Shown here piece after piece: positions 22,819-31,440 of a stretch of 64,000 bases of DNA. A program made the position numbers and the translations under genes. Position 1 is the first letter of the stretch; each line of letters begins with the position of its first letter. The DNA comes from an uncultured Pelagibacteraceae bacterium. Its GTDB lineage: Bacteria > Pseudomonadota > Alphaproteobacteria > Pelagibacterales > Pelagibacteraceae. Location: contig CACLHW010000005.1 of the NCBI GenBank assembly GCA_902606835.1, forward strand, positions 1-64,000, read 5' to 3'. The notes beneath the pieces were generated by a model. That model made no database searches. It was not told the DNA's origin and worked only from the letters and a program-made list of their open reading frames with translations.

Positions 22819-23721
22819 CTAGTTTAATCCGATAAACCTTCTGTTTCTCTTGGTGTTTAAACTGTAATACATTAGGGCAAATGTGATAACAAAACCTCCT
22901 ATGATTGTATTAGTTGTTGGAACTTCATTAATGCCAAAGATTGGTAACCAAACCCAAAAAATACCACCTAAAACTTCTGTAAGTGATAGCAAAGTAAGAT
23001 CTGCTGCAGGCAATTTTTTAGAGCCAATTGAGTAAAGAATCAAACCCGAGCAAACTAAAGTTCCATGTAAAGCTGAAAGAGATGAATTCCTAAAAGTCGT
23101 GAAAAAATTGTCTTCATTAAAAATCAAAACAGCAAAAGAAATAATTGCACAAAATAATCCTGCTAAAGCAATAGTTGTAAAAGTTGGTATCTTTTTATTC
23201 CATCTAAAAGTAATAGAACCAATTGAAAAACCTAAAGCTGATATAAGACCAACAACTAAACCAAATAGTGTTCCTAGTTTGTTACTGCTGTAAGCCATAA
23301 AAATAACTCCAATTGCTGCAACAATGATTGATATAAAAGTCGTAAGAGAAACTTTTTCCTTAAGAAAAATATATCCAAGTATTGCTGTCATGAATGGCAT
23401 TGCTGCTAACATTAAAAGAGTGACAGCTGCAGAAGTATGAGTAATTGACCATATAAAACCCATAAAAGCAGTAGCAAAACCTAAACCACCTATAACAACT
23501 GATAAATCAATTTTTTTATAATTTTTAATGAAACTTTTACCCTCTTTAAAAAATAAATATAAATTTAAAATAAAAAAAATAGTTAGCCCTCTGAAAAATA
23601 AATATTGCCAGGGCACTGAGCGTGCATCCTCAATATATCTCACTACTAAAGCTCCAAAAGACCAAATAATTCCAGCCAACAAAACTATTAAAATTGCAAA
23701 ATTAGTTTTATTCTTTGTCAT
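22819..23721 (-). CDS. EamA/DMT-family membrane transporter
   Basis: 300 residues, ten predicted helices in two EamA repeats. Family patterns include GIIWSFGALVVRYI at helix 1, FFRGLTIFFILNLYLFF, LLMLAAMPFMTAILGYIFLKEKVS and LLSLTEVLGGIFWVWLPIFGINEVP. Its ATG overlaps the moaE stop by one base, so it is the last gene of the minus-strand molybdenum-cofactor transcript. This could be coincidence, or could point to export or import of a small sulfur or pterin-related metabolite. Substrate unknown. Confidence 0.85.
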   Translation of the reverse strand: MTKNKTNFAILIVLLAGIIWSFGALVVRYIEDARSVPWQYLFFRGLTIFFILNLYLFFKEGKSFIKNYKKIDLSVVIGGLGFATAFMGFIWSITHTSAAVTLLMLAAMPFMTAILGYIFLKEKVSLTTFISIIVAAIGVIFMAYSSNKLGTLFGLVVGLISALGFSIGSITFRWNKKIPTFTTIALAGLFCAIISFAVLIFNEDNFFTTFRNSSLSALHGTLVCSGLILYSIGSKKLPAADLTLLSLTEVLGGIFWVWLPIFGINEVPTTNTIIGGFVITFALMYYSLNTKRNRRFIGLN

Positions 23722-24179
23722 TATTTAACTTCTTTTTTAGGTCTTAATGAATGTCCAGGAAGCCATTCTTCTTTCCCATCTTCATAATGTTCTTTTTTCC
23801 ATATTGGAGATTGATGTTTAACTTCCTCGAGAATATATCTACAAATTTTAAAAGCCTCATCTCTATGTCCCGAGCCAACTGCTATTAAAATACTTATTTC
23901 ACCTACAGAAGCGTATCCTTTTGCATGTTCCAAAAAAATTTTAGCATTATTATTAAATTTATTCTTGGCGTCATTACATATTAATTGAAAAGATTTTATT
24001 ACAGCTTGATCATGAGCATCATAAGTTACAGCAGTTACTTTTTTTCCACTATTTTCATTTCTTACTCTCCCAACAAAGATAGATTCTGCTCCATGATCAC
24101 TCGAATAAATGAACTTTTTAGCACTTTCTACAGAAATCTTTTGTCCTTCTGTCTTAACTAGAGCAATGTGAATACTCAT
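23721..24179 (-). CDS. moaE: Molybdopterin synthase catalytic subunit MoaE
   Basis: 152 residues with the MoaE fold pattern: GAESIFVGRVRNENSGKKV near the N-terminus, VTYDAHDQAV, then FLEHAKGYASVGEISILIAVGSGHRDEAFK and the catalytic Lys region HQSPIWKKEHYEDG. It transfers sulfur from MoaD thiocarboxylate onto cyclic pyranopterin monophosphate, forming molybdopterin. The start codon overlaps the moaD stop (TAATG), and its own stop overlaps the next transporter start. Part of a moaE-moaD-moaA cluster next to two molybdoenzymes. Confidence 0.95.
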   Translation of the reverse strand: MSIHIALVKTEGQKISVESAKKFIYSSDHGAESIFVGRVRNENSGKKVTAVTYDAHDQAVIKSFQLICNDAKNKFNNNAKIFLEHAKGYASVGEISILIAVGSGHRDEAFKICRYILEEVKHQSPIWKKEHYEDGKEEWLPGHSLRPKKEVK

Positions 24180-24445
24180 TAACCACCGCCAATAGGAGGA
24201 ATGATTGAAATTAATTCTTTATTTTTTAATTTATAGTTGTCATTAATAATTTCATTTTTCTCGCTAAAAAAAGCAGCTGAGTTTGACAAATTATTTAGAT
24301 TATTTTTTGGATATTTTTCGTTAATTAATTTTTTAAGGCTATTTCGAAGTTGGCCTATATTTGAATTTTCAGGTAATTCGACATGTAAAGTTTCATTTTC
24401 ACTTAACATTTTTGAAGATCCGTAAAGTTTTATTTGAATTTCCAT
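24179..24445 (-). CDS. moaD: Molybdopterin synthase sulfur-carrier subunit MoaD
   Basis: 88 residues of the ubiquitin-like fold (beta-grasp), ending in the diagnostic C-terminal di-glycine (PPIGGG) that becomes a thiocarboxylate. N-terminal IQIKLYGSSKML and central NLSNSAAFFSEKNEI fit the family. It pairs with MoaE, encoded immediately downstream with overlapping codons, and lies 8 bases after moaA. Sulfur is loaded by a MoeB-type enzyme not found in this window. Confidence 0.92.
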   Translation of the reverse strand: MEIQIKLYGSSKMLSENETLHVELPENSNIGQLRNSLKKLINEKYPKNNLNNLSNSAAFFSEKNEIINDNYKLKNKELISIIPPIGGG

Positions 24446-24453
24446 AAAAAATA

Positions 24454-25443
24454 TTATCCGCCAGTTACGTTCATATGTCTCGGAACAAATTTTTCATCTT
24501 TTTTTCTTTCGATAACAAAATCATGTCCCTTGGGTTTTTGTGAAATAGCCTTATATATAGTTTCTTTTAAAAAGTCATTATTTTTGCTTTTTCTTAAAGG
24601 AGTCTTTAAATCCGCTTTATCTTGTTGACCTAAACACATATACATCTCTCCTGTGCATGTAATTCTCACGCGATTGCAACTTTCACAAAAATTATGAGTG
24701 TGCGGTGTTATAAATCCTATTTTTTGATCAGTTTCATGACAGTGAACATATCTTGCTGGCCCTCCAGTCTTTAAAGGATCATCAGAAAGACTGTATTTAG
24801 TTTGAATTAAACTTTTTACATCAGTTAATGGCATATATTGATTGGCTCTCTTTTCACCTATTTCGCCCATTGGCATAACTTCAATAAATGTTAAACCAAA
24901 TTTATTTTCTCCACACCAATTTACTAAATTCAAAATCTCATTATCATTAATACCTTTAAGAGCTACAGTATTAATCTTAATTTTCATGCCTTCTTCTTTT
25001 GCAGCATTAATTCCTCTAATAACTTTATTAAAATCTCCAATTCTTGTAATTAATTTAAATTTATTTTTATCTAATGTATCTAATGAAATATTAATTCTTT
25101 TAACGCCATTTTTAAACAAATCCTTAGCATAACGCTCGAGCTGAGATCCGTTTGTTGTAATAGTAAGTTCTTCTAAACCTTTTCCTATTTTTTTTCCAAC
25201 GCCATTAATCAAATATAATATATTTTTTCTAACTAAAGGTTCTCCACCAGTAATTCTTATTTTTTTAACACCAAGTTCTATAAGTACATTGCTTAACCTT
25301 TCTAATTCCTCTAAAGACAAAAGATCCTTTTTGGGAAGAAACTGCATCTCTTCAGACATGCAATAAGTACATCTAAAATCACAACGATCTGTAACTGAAA
25401 TTCTTACGTAGGATATTTTCCGTTGAAATGGATCTATTAACAT
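24454..25443 (-). CDS. moaA: GTP 3',8-cyclase MoaA (radical SAM)
   Basis: 329 residues from the ATG at 25443 (MLIDPFQRKISYVRISVTDRC is the usual family N-terminus); a TTG six codons upstream is unlikely. The radical-SAM cluster is C21, C25, C28 (CDFRCTYCM) and the second 4Fe-4S site is CESCNRVRITCTG near the C-terminus. The protein ends in the essential GG. GGEP motif present (TGGEPLVR). It converts GTP to the cyclic dehydro-GTP precursor of the molybdenum cofactor. First gene of the moaADE transcript. Confidence 0.96.
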   Translation of the reverse strand: MLIDPFQRKISYVRISVTDRCDFRCTYCMSEEMQFLPKKDLLSLEELERLSNVLIELGVKKIRITGGEPLVRKNILYLINGVGKKIGKGLEELTITTNGSQLERYAKDLFKNGVKRINISLDTLDKNKFKLITRIGDFNKVIRGINAAKEEGMKIKINTVALKGINDNEILNLVNWCGENKFGLTFIEVMPMGEIGEKRANQYMPLTDVKSLIQTKYSLSDDPLKTGGPARYVHCHETDQKIGFITPHTHNFCESCNRVRITCTGEMYMCLGQQDKADLKTPLRKSKNNDFLKETIYKAISQKPKGHDFVIERKKDEKFVPRHMNVTGG

Positions 25444-25521
25444 ATGTAAATCTAACCACAAAAACCGAGATTTGTTAATTACTTTAATTATATCTAATAT
25501 CTCTGCGAATATATAATTTAG

Positions 25522-25848
25522 CTATTTTCCAGAACTATTAGCAACATAAAATGATACAGCATCAATCTCTTCTGAAGTTAATATACCCTCCTCTCCAAAC
25601 GCTGGCATTACTCCAAGCCCTTCTGTTACAATAAGTTTCACTTGTTCTTCTGTAGGTTTTAAAATATCTAAATTTGGACCTATATTACCCTCTGAAGCGG
25701 CAGCCTTTAAAATATGACAGGCGCCACATGCCGCTTTATTGTTATAAACATCCAAGCCTAAAGCCATTTTTTCTGAATCTGCTTTTAGATTTATTGTTAA
25801 GGAAAATAAAAATAATAAAATAACAATAAAAATTTTATAAATTCTCAT
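25522..25848 (-). CDS. sorB: c-type cytochrome, probable SorB-like subunit of sulfite dehydrogenase
   Basis: 108 residues with an N-terminal signal peptide and one haem c site C41-G-A-C44-H45 (ACGACH). The distal Met is probably in GVMPAFGEEG. Single-haem class I fold. It lies 33 bases downstream of the sulfite dehydrogenase gene on the same strand, the arrangement of sorAB, in which SorB passes electrons from the molybdenum subunit to the respiratory chain. Alternatives include a soluble cytochrome c5-like carrier. Confidence 0.85.
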   Translation of the reverse strand: MRIYKIFIVILLFLFSLTINLKADSEKMALGLDVYNNKAACGACHILKAAASEGNIGPNLDILKPTEEQVKLIVTEGLGVMPAFGEEGILTSEEIDAVSFYVANSSGK

Positions 25849-25881
25849 TACAAAAATTTTATATACTAAATTTTAAAATCT

Positions 25882-27105
25882 CTATACTACTTTAATATTT
25901 ACGCTATGATCTTTCCAACCGTTATGAGCGTAGCCTCTTCTATTTTCCATTCTTAGCTCGGGTTGAGTATTACCACCGCCAGAAGCCTTGCTTGCAAGAT
26001 TGTAACTTCCGGGTGCTAAATTTGCTTCAAGAACAAACTGTCTCCATGCATATTTTCCAAGATCAGGACCAACAAATTTCGCTTTCTTCCAGCTTTGTCC
26101 TCCATCAATTGAAACTTTAACGCTTCTAACTTTTTTCATTCCGCCCATAGCTACACCAACTATTTGAACATTTCCTGCTTTTACTGTGCCAGTCTCATCT
26201 GTTGGTCTAGTTATCCAAGATTTTACAGGCATTTCCCAACATGAAGGATATTGCGAACCTTTTTTTCCAATTGGAGATATTCGATAACTTGATTTCATAT
26301 ATTTAACGGTTGATTCAGTTTTAGTGAAAGCAACTTGACCAAGATGTTTAACATTATTAATACCGAAATATCCTGGTGTAACCATTCTCAAAGGGCCACC
26401 ATGTGCATTAGGTAAAGGAACTCCATTCATTTCCCAAGCTAACATTGCATCTTTATAAACTTTTTTCGGAACAGATCTTTCAACTTTAGCTTTTTTTGGA
26501 TCTAAACCTGTAGGCTCGTGATCAACACCTGCTGATGTCATAAAAACTGCATCACTATCAACACCGCCACAGGCATCTACTACCAATTTCATAGGAACGC
26601 CTGTCCAAAGAACACATGCTGCTGCTCCAGTTTTCCATTGAGATCCTCTAACTTTATGTGCAAAAAAACCTCTACCATTTCCTGAACATTGTAAAATAGT
26701 TGCCATTGTTGTGTGGCCCAATTTTTTCAATTGTGCTAAAGAAAAAGTTTTAGGATTCTTAACTCCTTTAATACTTACTTTCCAATTATTTCTATCTCCA
26801 ATTTGTGTGTCGGACATAGTTGGCATATTATTTCTAATGTAAATATTTCTATTTGGAGTTATTAAACTTTCCCCAATTGCACTTCTATGTGTCTCGATTC
26901 CTTTATCTGAATGAACAATTAAAGCATTTCTATCTTTCCAGCTAATAAAATCTGGTAAACCTTTTGGGCTAGAATCTTTATGATTAGCCTTTGCTATTGA
27001 AATTGGCAGTACCGACGTTACAGCAGCTACTCCGGCTAAAGTAACTGAGCCTGTTAAAAAATTTCTTTTACTAGTATCAATTTTTTTTATAATTCCTTTT
27101 TTCAT
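25882..27105 (-). CDS. sorA: Sulfite dehydrogenase molybdenum subunit (SorA-like)
   Basis: 407 residues. The N-terminus has a Tat-like signal (SKRNFLTGS, a KR variant, then a hydrophobic stretch ending AKA) for folded export. The molybdopterin domain (~70-260) has the single-cysteine molybdenum ligand C140 (ILQCSGNGRG), followed by TGVPMKLVVDACGG, HGGPLRMVTPGYFG and VKHLGQ. A C-terminal Mo-co dimerisation domain (~290-405) includes SIDGGQSW and the conserved AWRQF. It oxidises sulfite to sulfate in the periplasm. Clustered with its cytochrome and cofactor genes moaADE, moeA, moaC and mobA. Confidence 0.92.
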   Translation of the reverse strand: MKKGIIKKIDTSKRNFLTGSVTLAGVAAVTSVLPISIAKANHKDSSPKGLPDFISWKDRNALIVHSDKGIETHRSAIGESLITPNRNIYIRNNMPTMSDTQIGDRNNWKVSIKGVKNPKTFSLAQLKKLGHTTMATILQCSGNGRGFFAHKVRGSQWKTGAAACVLWTGVPMKLVVDACGGVDSDAVFMTSAGVDHEPTGLDPKKAKVERSVPKKVYKDAMLAWEMNGVPLPNAHGGPLRMVTPGYFGINNVKHLGQVAFTKTESTVKYMKSSYRISPIGKKGSQYPSCWEMPVKSWITRPTDETGTVKAGNVQIVGVAMGGMKKVRSVKVSIDGGQSWKKAKFVGPDLGKYAWRQFVLEANLAPGSYNLASKASGGGNTQPELRMENRRGYAHNGWKDHSVNIKVV

Positions 27106-27238
27106 CGTGTCCCCTTTCTTGTTATTTAGAATTATTATAACTAACTGGTTTATAAGTTCAATGAGCCAATGAGTTGCAATTTTATAAAACTAATATTTTT
27201 TTTATATAAAATTCACTTTTTAATTGAAAAAGGGATAT

Positions 27239-28480
27239 TTAACTTAAAGGGATTAAATTTACCCATTCAATAGTATTTCCTGATTTAAATCTATCTTTGC
27301 CTCCAGGAAAGATGCCCCAGCAGTTTGCTTTTACAAAAGATTCAATTCTATGAGACTGCTGTCCTTGCAAAGCCTTTAATTTCCCCGTCCCCTTGTTATT
27401 AAAATTTATTAAACATCTCGCAAAATGCGTAAAATTCTTTGATTTCGAATATTTGTTAACTAGCTGAGCCCTAAAATTTTTTTCTTTTAACATTCCTAAA
27501 TTATTACGAATTAATGGATAAATAAAAAAGCGAAACCCTGCGGCGCAAGAAATAGGATTTCCCGGCAAACCAAAAAATAATTTATTCTTTAGTTTTGATA
27601 GCATAATTGGTCGTCCTGGTTTTATAGCTACACCCTTAAAACATTTTTTAAATCCGAAATTCTTAATAAGCTTGGGTATAAAGTCATATTTTCCTGCAGA
27701 AATTGCTCCTGAAGTTACAAATAAATCTATATCTGATTTTAAAAATTTTCTTAGTAATTTTTTTAATTTATTTTTTTTATTATCTTTGATCGTACCTCCA
27801 TTTATAATTTCTAAATTTAAACTATCGGCAAAAGCCTTAAAATAGTAATTGTTAGAATTTCTCACTTTCCAAGCTGGAATGTTTTTCTTTTTATAGTCAA
27901 CTATTTCATTACCTGTGCTAAAAAAAATTATTTTAGGTTTTTTTTTGACTTTAACTTTTTTTATACCCAATACTGTAAATGCCATTAAATGTTTTGGATA
28001 AATTAACTCACCTTTTTTAAGCACTATATCTTTTTTTTTATAATCCTCACCAGCGAATCTTACATAAGAAAATTTTTTAACTTTTTCACTTACAATTAAG
28101 TGAGTTGGGTTATTATTTGATGGATAATATTTTGCTTTTTCAACAGGTAAAATGGAATCGTAAAATTTTGGTATTAAACCGCCTGTCATTACTTCAACAA
28201 CTGAATTTTTTTTATAATTCTTTATTTTAGGATTATCTCCTGCTGCAATTGTTTTTAATATTTTAAATTTTTTAACTTTTTTTTTACTTAAATCTTTCGT
28301 TTCTCTAGATAAAATCGCAAATCCATCAAATGCGGCATTATTAGATAAAGGATTATTATTTGGTGAAAAAATATTTTCAGCAGAAACTCTTTTTATTGAA
28401 TTAATTGTAGAAATCTTTTCATTTTTTAAATTAATAGAAATTTTTTCAATTAATCTTAAAGCTTTTGCGTAACTAATCAT
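27239..28480 (-). CDS. moeA: Molybdopterin molybdenumtransferase MoeA
   Basis: 413 residues. MoeA order is present: N-terminal SYAKALRLIEKIS, NAAFDGFAI (usually DGYA), AGDNP and VVEVMTGGLIPKFYDSI in domain 2, the molybdate-binding domain FSTGNEIVDYK, NSNNYYFKAFADS and VTSGAISAGKYDF, then RPGRPIMLSKLKNKLFFGLPGNPISC. It inserts molybdate into adenylylated molybdopterin. The gene is extremely Lys-rich. It lies 133 bases upstream of sorA on the minus strand (sorA follows it in transcription order) and 2 bases after moaC. Confidence 0.93.
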   Translation of the reverse strand: MISYAKALRLIEKISINLKNEKISTINSIKRVSAENIFSPNNNPLSNNAAFDGFAILSRETKDLSKKKVKKFKILKTIAAGDNPKIKNYKKNSVVEVMTGGLIPKFYDSILPVEKAKYYPSNNNPTHLIVSEKVKKFSYVRFAGEDYKKKDIVLKKGELIYPKHLMAFTVLGIKKVKVKKKPKIIFFSTGNEIVDYKKKNIPAWKVRNSNNYYFKAFADSLNLEIINGGTIKDNKKNKLKKLLRKFLKSDIDLFVTSGAISAGKYDFIPKLIKNFGFKKCFKGVAIKPGRPIMLSKLKNKLFFGLPGNPISCAAGFRFFIYPLIRNNLGMLKEKNFRAQLVNKYSKSKNFTHFARCLINFNNKGTGKLKALQGQQSHRIESFVKANCWGIFPGGKDRFKSGNTIEWVNLIPLS

Positions 28481-28482
28481 CT

Positions 28483-29019
28483 TTAAATTTTTAAAATATT
28501 TTTGATTTTTTCAGGTATTCCATCTGGATTTATCCATAAACCTTTTTTTCCTCCAGATTTAACAAGTAATTTTGTGTTAGTGATTTTTAAATTTGGTTCG
28601 ACAATTTTTGAAAGATCATAAATTGCAAGAAGTGCGGAGTTAACACCAGATAATGCTTCCATTTCAACACCTGTCTTAGAATTTGCAGAAACTAAACAAT
28701 AAACAGTAATTGAATTCTTTGTTTCATTAATCTCAGTATGAATAGAAATGTGATCTAAAGACAATGGATGACAAAGAGGGATTAGTTCGCTGGTTTTTTT
28801 AACTCCATTAATCCCTGAAACTTCGGCTATAGCAAGTGGATCTCCCTTGGGCATCTTCTTGCTCTTAATCATTTCTATTACTTCAGAACTTAAAATTATT
28901 TCTCCGAAGGCAAGGGCCTTGCGATGAGTAACTTCTTTACTGCTTACGTCCACCATTTTATAACCCGAGGACGAAAATATTTTATTTAACGAATCCTCTA
29001 TTTTATTATTTTTACTCAT
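28483..29019 (-). CDS. moaC: Cyclic pyranopterin monophosphate synthase MoaC
   Basis: 178 residues with the MoaC signature: MVDVSSKEVTHRKALAFGEI, KGDPLAIAEVSGINGVKKTSELIPLCHPL and KTGVEMEALSGVNSALLAIYDLSK. The family lysines and the CHP motif are intact, although the usual AxxAGI is replaced by AEVSGI. It converts the MoaA product to cyclic pyranopterin monophosphate. An N-terminal extension of ~18 residues precedes MVDVS. It overlaps the mobA stop by 8 bases and precedes moeA by 2 bases, giving a mobA-moaC-moeA transcript. Confidence 0.95.
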   Translation of the reverse strand: MSKNNKIEDSLNKIFSSSGYKMVDVSSKEVTHRKALAFGEIILSSEVIEMIKSKKMPKGDPLAIAEVSGINGVKKTSELIPLCHPLSLDHISIHTEINETKNSITVYCLVSANSKTGVEMEALSGVNSALLAIYDLSKIVEPNLKITNTKLLVKSGGKKGLWINPDGIPEKIKNILKI

Positions 29020-29635
29020 TATTTATTTTTATGCTTAATTTTTTTGCTAATTCTAAATCCTCTTTAGTATTAATATTAAAAAACGGATCATAATCTTTAA
29101 ATTTAAATTCTAAATTTTTTATTTTATTTTTTTCAGTCCAATCTTGAACTTTTCTAATCTTTTTGTTAATTAAATCATCTTTTAGTTTGTCATAAAGATC
29201 CAGTGACCACAAACCAAAAATATTGTGTTTACGCCCGTGTGAACTTGCACAAAGTATTAAAGAGTCTTTTTTCCCTGACTCTTTAATAAAACTTTTAATA
29301 ATACTTTCAGGAAAAAAAGGTGTATCACATGGAAAAGTGGCAACCCATAGATATTTATTTGAACTTTCTTTCGCCCATTTCATTGCAGTTAAAATTCCTA
29401 CTAAAGGTCCAAGTTGACCTTCAATACAATCTTTAACTGTTATCAAATTGTTTTTTAAAAAAAATTCATTATTTTGGCTTGTTATTATAATCACCTGTTT
29501 TAAATATTTTCTAACTTTATCAATTGTGTGTTCAATAAGTTTTTTATTATTAAGCTCCAAGAACAGTTTATCTTTGCCCATTCTTTTTGATTGTCCGCCT
29601 GCTAAGATGGCTCCGAGTATATTGTGTTCGCTCAT
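29012..29635 (-). CDS. mobA: Molybdenum cofactor guanylyltransferase MobA
   Basis: 207 residues with the nucleotidyltransferase signature ILAGGQSKRMGKDKLFLEL at the N-terminus, VKDCIEGQLGPLVGILTAM and the metal-binding VATFPCDTPFFP. It attaches GMP to the molybdenum cofactor, forming the bis-MGD form used by formate dehydrogenase (33107) but not by sulfite dehydrogenase. It is the first gene of the minus-strand mobA-moaC-moeA transcript and diverges from the NifU-like gene across 43 bases. Confidence 0.93.
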   Translation of the reverse strand: MSEHNILGAILAGGQSKRMGKDKLFLELNNKKLIEHTIDKVRKYLKQVIIITSQNNEFFLKNNLITVKDCIEGQLGPLVGILTAMKWAKESSNKYLWVATFPCDTPFFPESIIKSFIKESGKKDSLILCASSHGRKHNIFGLWSLDLYDKLKDDLINKKIRKVQDWTEKNKIKNLEFKFKDYDPFFNINTKEDLELAKKLSIKINNE

Positions 29636-29678
29636 GAAACAAATTATAAATGCTAAATAAAATACAATAAAGTTTTAA

Positions 29679-30089
29679 ATGATAAATAAAGAAATCATTA
29701 AAATAGCATCAAATACTGAAAATCATGGTGTGCTTAATAATCACACTCATTCTTCAAAGTTAAAAAATTCAATCTGTGGTGACGAAATGAAAATTTACCT
29801 AACCCTTAAAGAAGAAAAAATCACAAATTTTAAATATGAATGCGAATCCTGTATATACTGCCAAGCTTCTGTTAGCTTGCTGTCTAGAACTGCCAAAAAT
29901 AAATCAATTGAGGAAGTCAAAAACTTCGCAGAACAAGCAAAAAATTGCTTTAAAAATAATACAAAATCTTTTGATAAAGAATGGAAAGAATTTGATAAGA
30001 TAATGTCAAAAAATAATATTTCTAGAAAGGAATGTTTATTGTTACCCATTTACACAACTCTTGATGCACTAAACAAAAAATCTTTATGA
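29679..30089 (+). CDS. IscU/NifU-N-like iron-sulfur scaffold protein
   Basis: 136 residues. IscU-type cysteine positions are recognisable: C in SICGDEMKI, a cluster in YECESCIYCQASVSLL and a late C in RKECLLLPIYTTLDAL. The conserved Asp after the first Cys is kept. Versions of this protein are often encoded beside formate dehydrogenases and are thought to help assemble their iron-sulfur clusters. Its stop overlaps the next start (ATGA at 30086). The N-terminal ~28 residues are unusual. Family likely; specific role inferred from location. Confidence 0.75.
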   Translation: MINKEIIKIASNTENHGVLNNHTHSSKLKNSICGDEMKIYLTLKEEKITNFKYECESCIYCQASVSLLSRTAKNKSIEEVKNFAEQAKNCFKNNTKSFDKEWKEFDKIMSKNNISRKECLLLPIYTTLDALNKKSL

Positions 30090-30595
30090 AATTAAAAAAA
30101 ATAATTTGCTGGCCGCCATTATTAGGAGGTATTGGCGCAGGAACTACTATTGCAATTCTTGCCTACATAACTTTTCAATCAGTTTTGGCTGGGTCTGTTT
30201 ATGGACTTTGGCTAGCAGCTTCTTTTGGTTCTTCTGTAGTGGTTGTTTTTGGATATCCAGACAATGAATTTGCTCAACCTAAAAATGTAATATTTGGTCA
30301 TCTCCTTTGTGCTCTTGTAGGAATTATATTTGTAATTTTTTTTGAAATATCTCAAGATAGAACAATATTCTTTTTAGCTATAGGTTTAGCCGTAGGTTTG
30401 TCTGTCATGCTTATGATGGCATTAAAAATTACACACCCTCCCGCAGGTGGAAATACAATTGTTGTAATTTTAACTCAGGATTCTTTTCAATATTTAATAT
30501 TTCCAATAATGGTTGGGGCGGCTACTATTGTAATTGGGGGGATAATTTATAATCGTTTTATTTTAAAAAAAAATTATCCTTTGAAATGGTTTTAA
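30086..30595 (+). CDS. HPP-family integral membrane protein
   Basis: 169 residues, four to five predicted membrane helices with the family motif THPPAGGNTIV (~residues 114-124) and GSSVVVVFGYPDNEFAQPKNVIFGHL. HPP proteins are little characterised. Plant and cyanobacterial members transport nitrite. Here the gene overlaps the NifU-like gene by 4 bases and is followed directly by fdhD, inside the formate dehydrogenase operon. A role in moving an anion such as formate, nitrite or molybdate is possible, but only location suggests it. Confidence 0.8.
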   Translation: MKLKKIICWPPLLGGIGAGTTIAILAYITFQSVLAGSVYGLWLAASFGSSVVVVFGYPDNEFAQPKNVIFGHLLCALVGIIFVIFFEISQDRTIFFLAIGLAVGLSVMLMMALKITHPPAGGNTIVVILTQDSFQYLIFPIMVGAATIVIGGIIYNRFILKKNYPLKWF

Positions 30596-30596
30596 T

Positions 30597-31433
30597 ATGA
30601 ATTCAAAATACAAAACTGTTAAATATAAAAAAAATAAACCTTCAAAAATTGAAGATTTAGTGTCTATTGAAGAACCGTTAGAAATGGTTGTGCGTTACAA
30701 AAAAGAAAATAAATGGATTGATAATTCTATATCAATAACAATGAGAACACCAAAAAATGATGAGGATTTAATTGTCGGGCTATTGTTCTGCGAAGGTATA
30801 ATTCAAAAATTTTCAGAAGTAAAAAAAGTTGAATTTTTAGGAGAAAAGGTTGGAAACTTTGATTTACAAAATAAGATTAGAGCTACCCTGGGCAACGGAG
30901 AAAATCTTGATATTAAACATTTAAGAAGAAATTTCTTAACTAATTCTAGTTGTGGAGTTTGTGGAAAAACATCGATGGATTCTTTGGAAATTATTTGTAA
31001 GACAAAAATAAATAAAGAGGTACCAAAGATTAAAAGCTCCCTTATAACTAAAATCCCAGATCTTTTAAGACAAAGCCAATCCGAATTTTCAAAAACTGGT
31101 GGTATACATGCAAGCGCCTTGTTTGGTAAAGAAGGCAAAGCTCTAGTAATTAAAGAAGATGTGGGTCGACACAATGCCTTGGATAAAGTGATAGGTTACT
31201 CTTTTAAAAATTCTTTATTTGATACAAAAAATCAATTTATAGCTTGTTCGGGGCGTTTAAGTTTTGAATTAGTTCAAAAAACTTTAATGGCAAATATTGG
31301 TCTTTTAATGGGTGTGGGTGCGCCAACAAGTCTTGCAATTGATCTGGCAAAACGATTTGATATGACATTAATTGGTTTTGTAAAATCTGATAGCTTTAAT
31401 ATATATTGTGGTGAAAATAGAATTTTAGAATGA
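30597..31433 (+). CDS. fdhD: Formate dehydrogenase accessory sulfurtransferase FdhD
   Basis: 278 residues with family features: EEPLEMVVRYK near the N-terminus, RTPKNDEDLIVGLLFCEGI, the sulfur-relay pair in SSCGVCGKTS (~119-128), GGIHASALF, KEDVGRHNALDKVIG and CSGRLSFELVQK. It transfers sulfur to the molybdenum of bis-MGD to activate formate dehydrogenase. It starts 1 base after the HPP gene stop and is followed 7 bases later by fdhB. Confidence 0.94.
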   Translation: MNSKYKTVKYKKNKPSKIEDLVSIEEPLEMVVRYKKENKWIDNSISITMRTPKNDEDLIVGLLFCEGIIQKFSEVKKVEFLGEKVGNFDLQNKIRATLGNGENLDIKHLRRNFLTNSSCGVCGKTSMDSLEIICKTKINKEVPKIKSSLITKIPDLLRQSQSEFSKTGGIHASALFGKEGKALVIKEDVGRHNALDKVIGYSFKNSLFDTKNQFIACSGRLSFELVQKTLMANIGLLMGVGAPTSLAIDLAKRFDMTLIGFVKSDSFNIYCGENRILE

Positions 31434-31440
31434 AATTATT

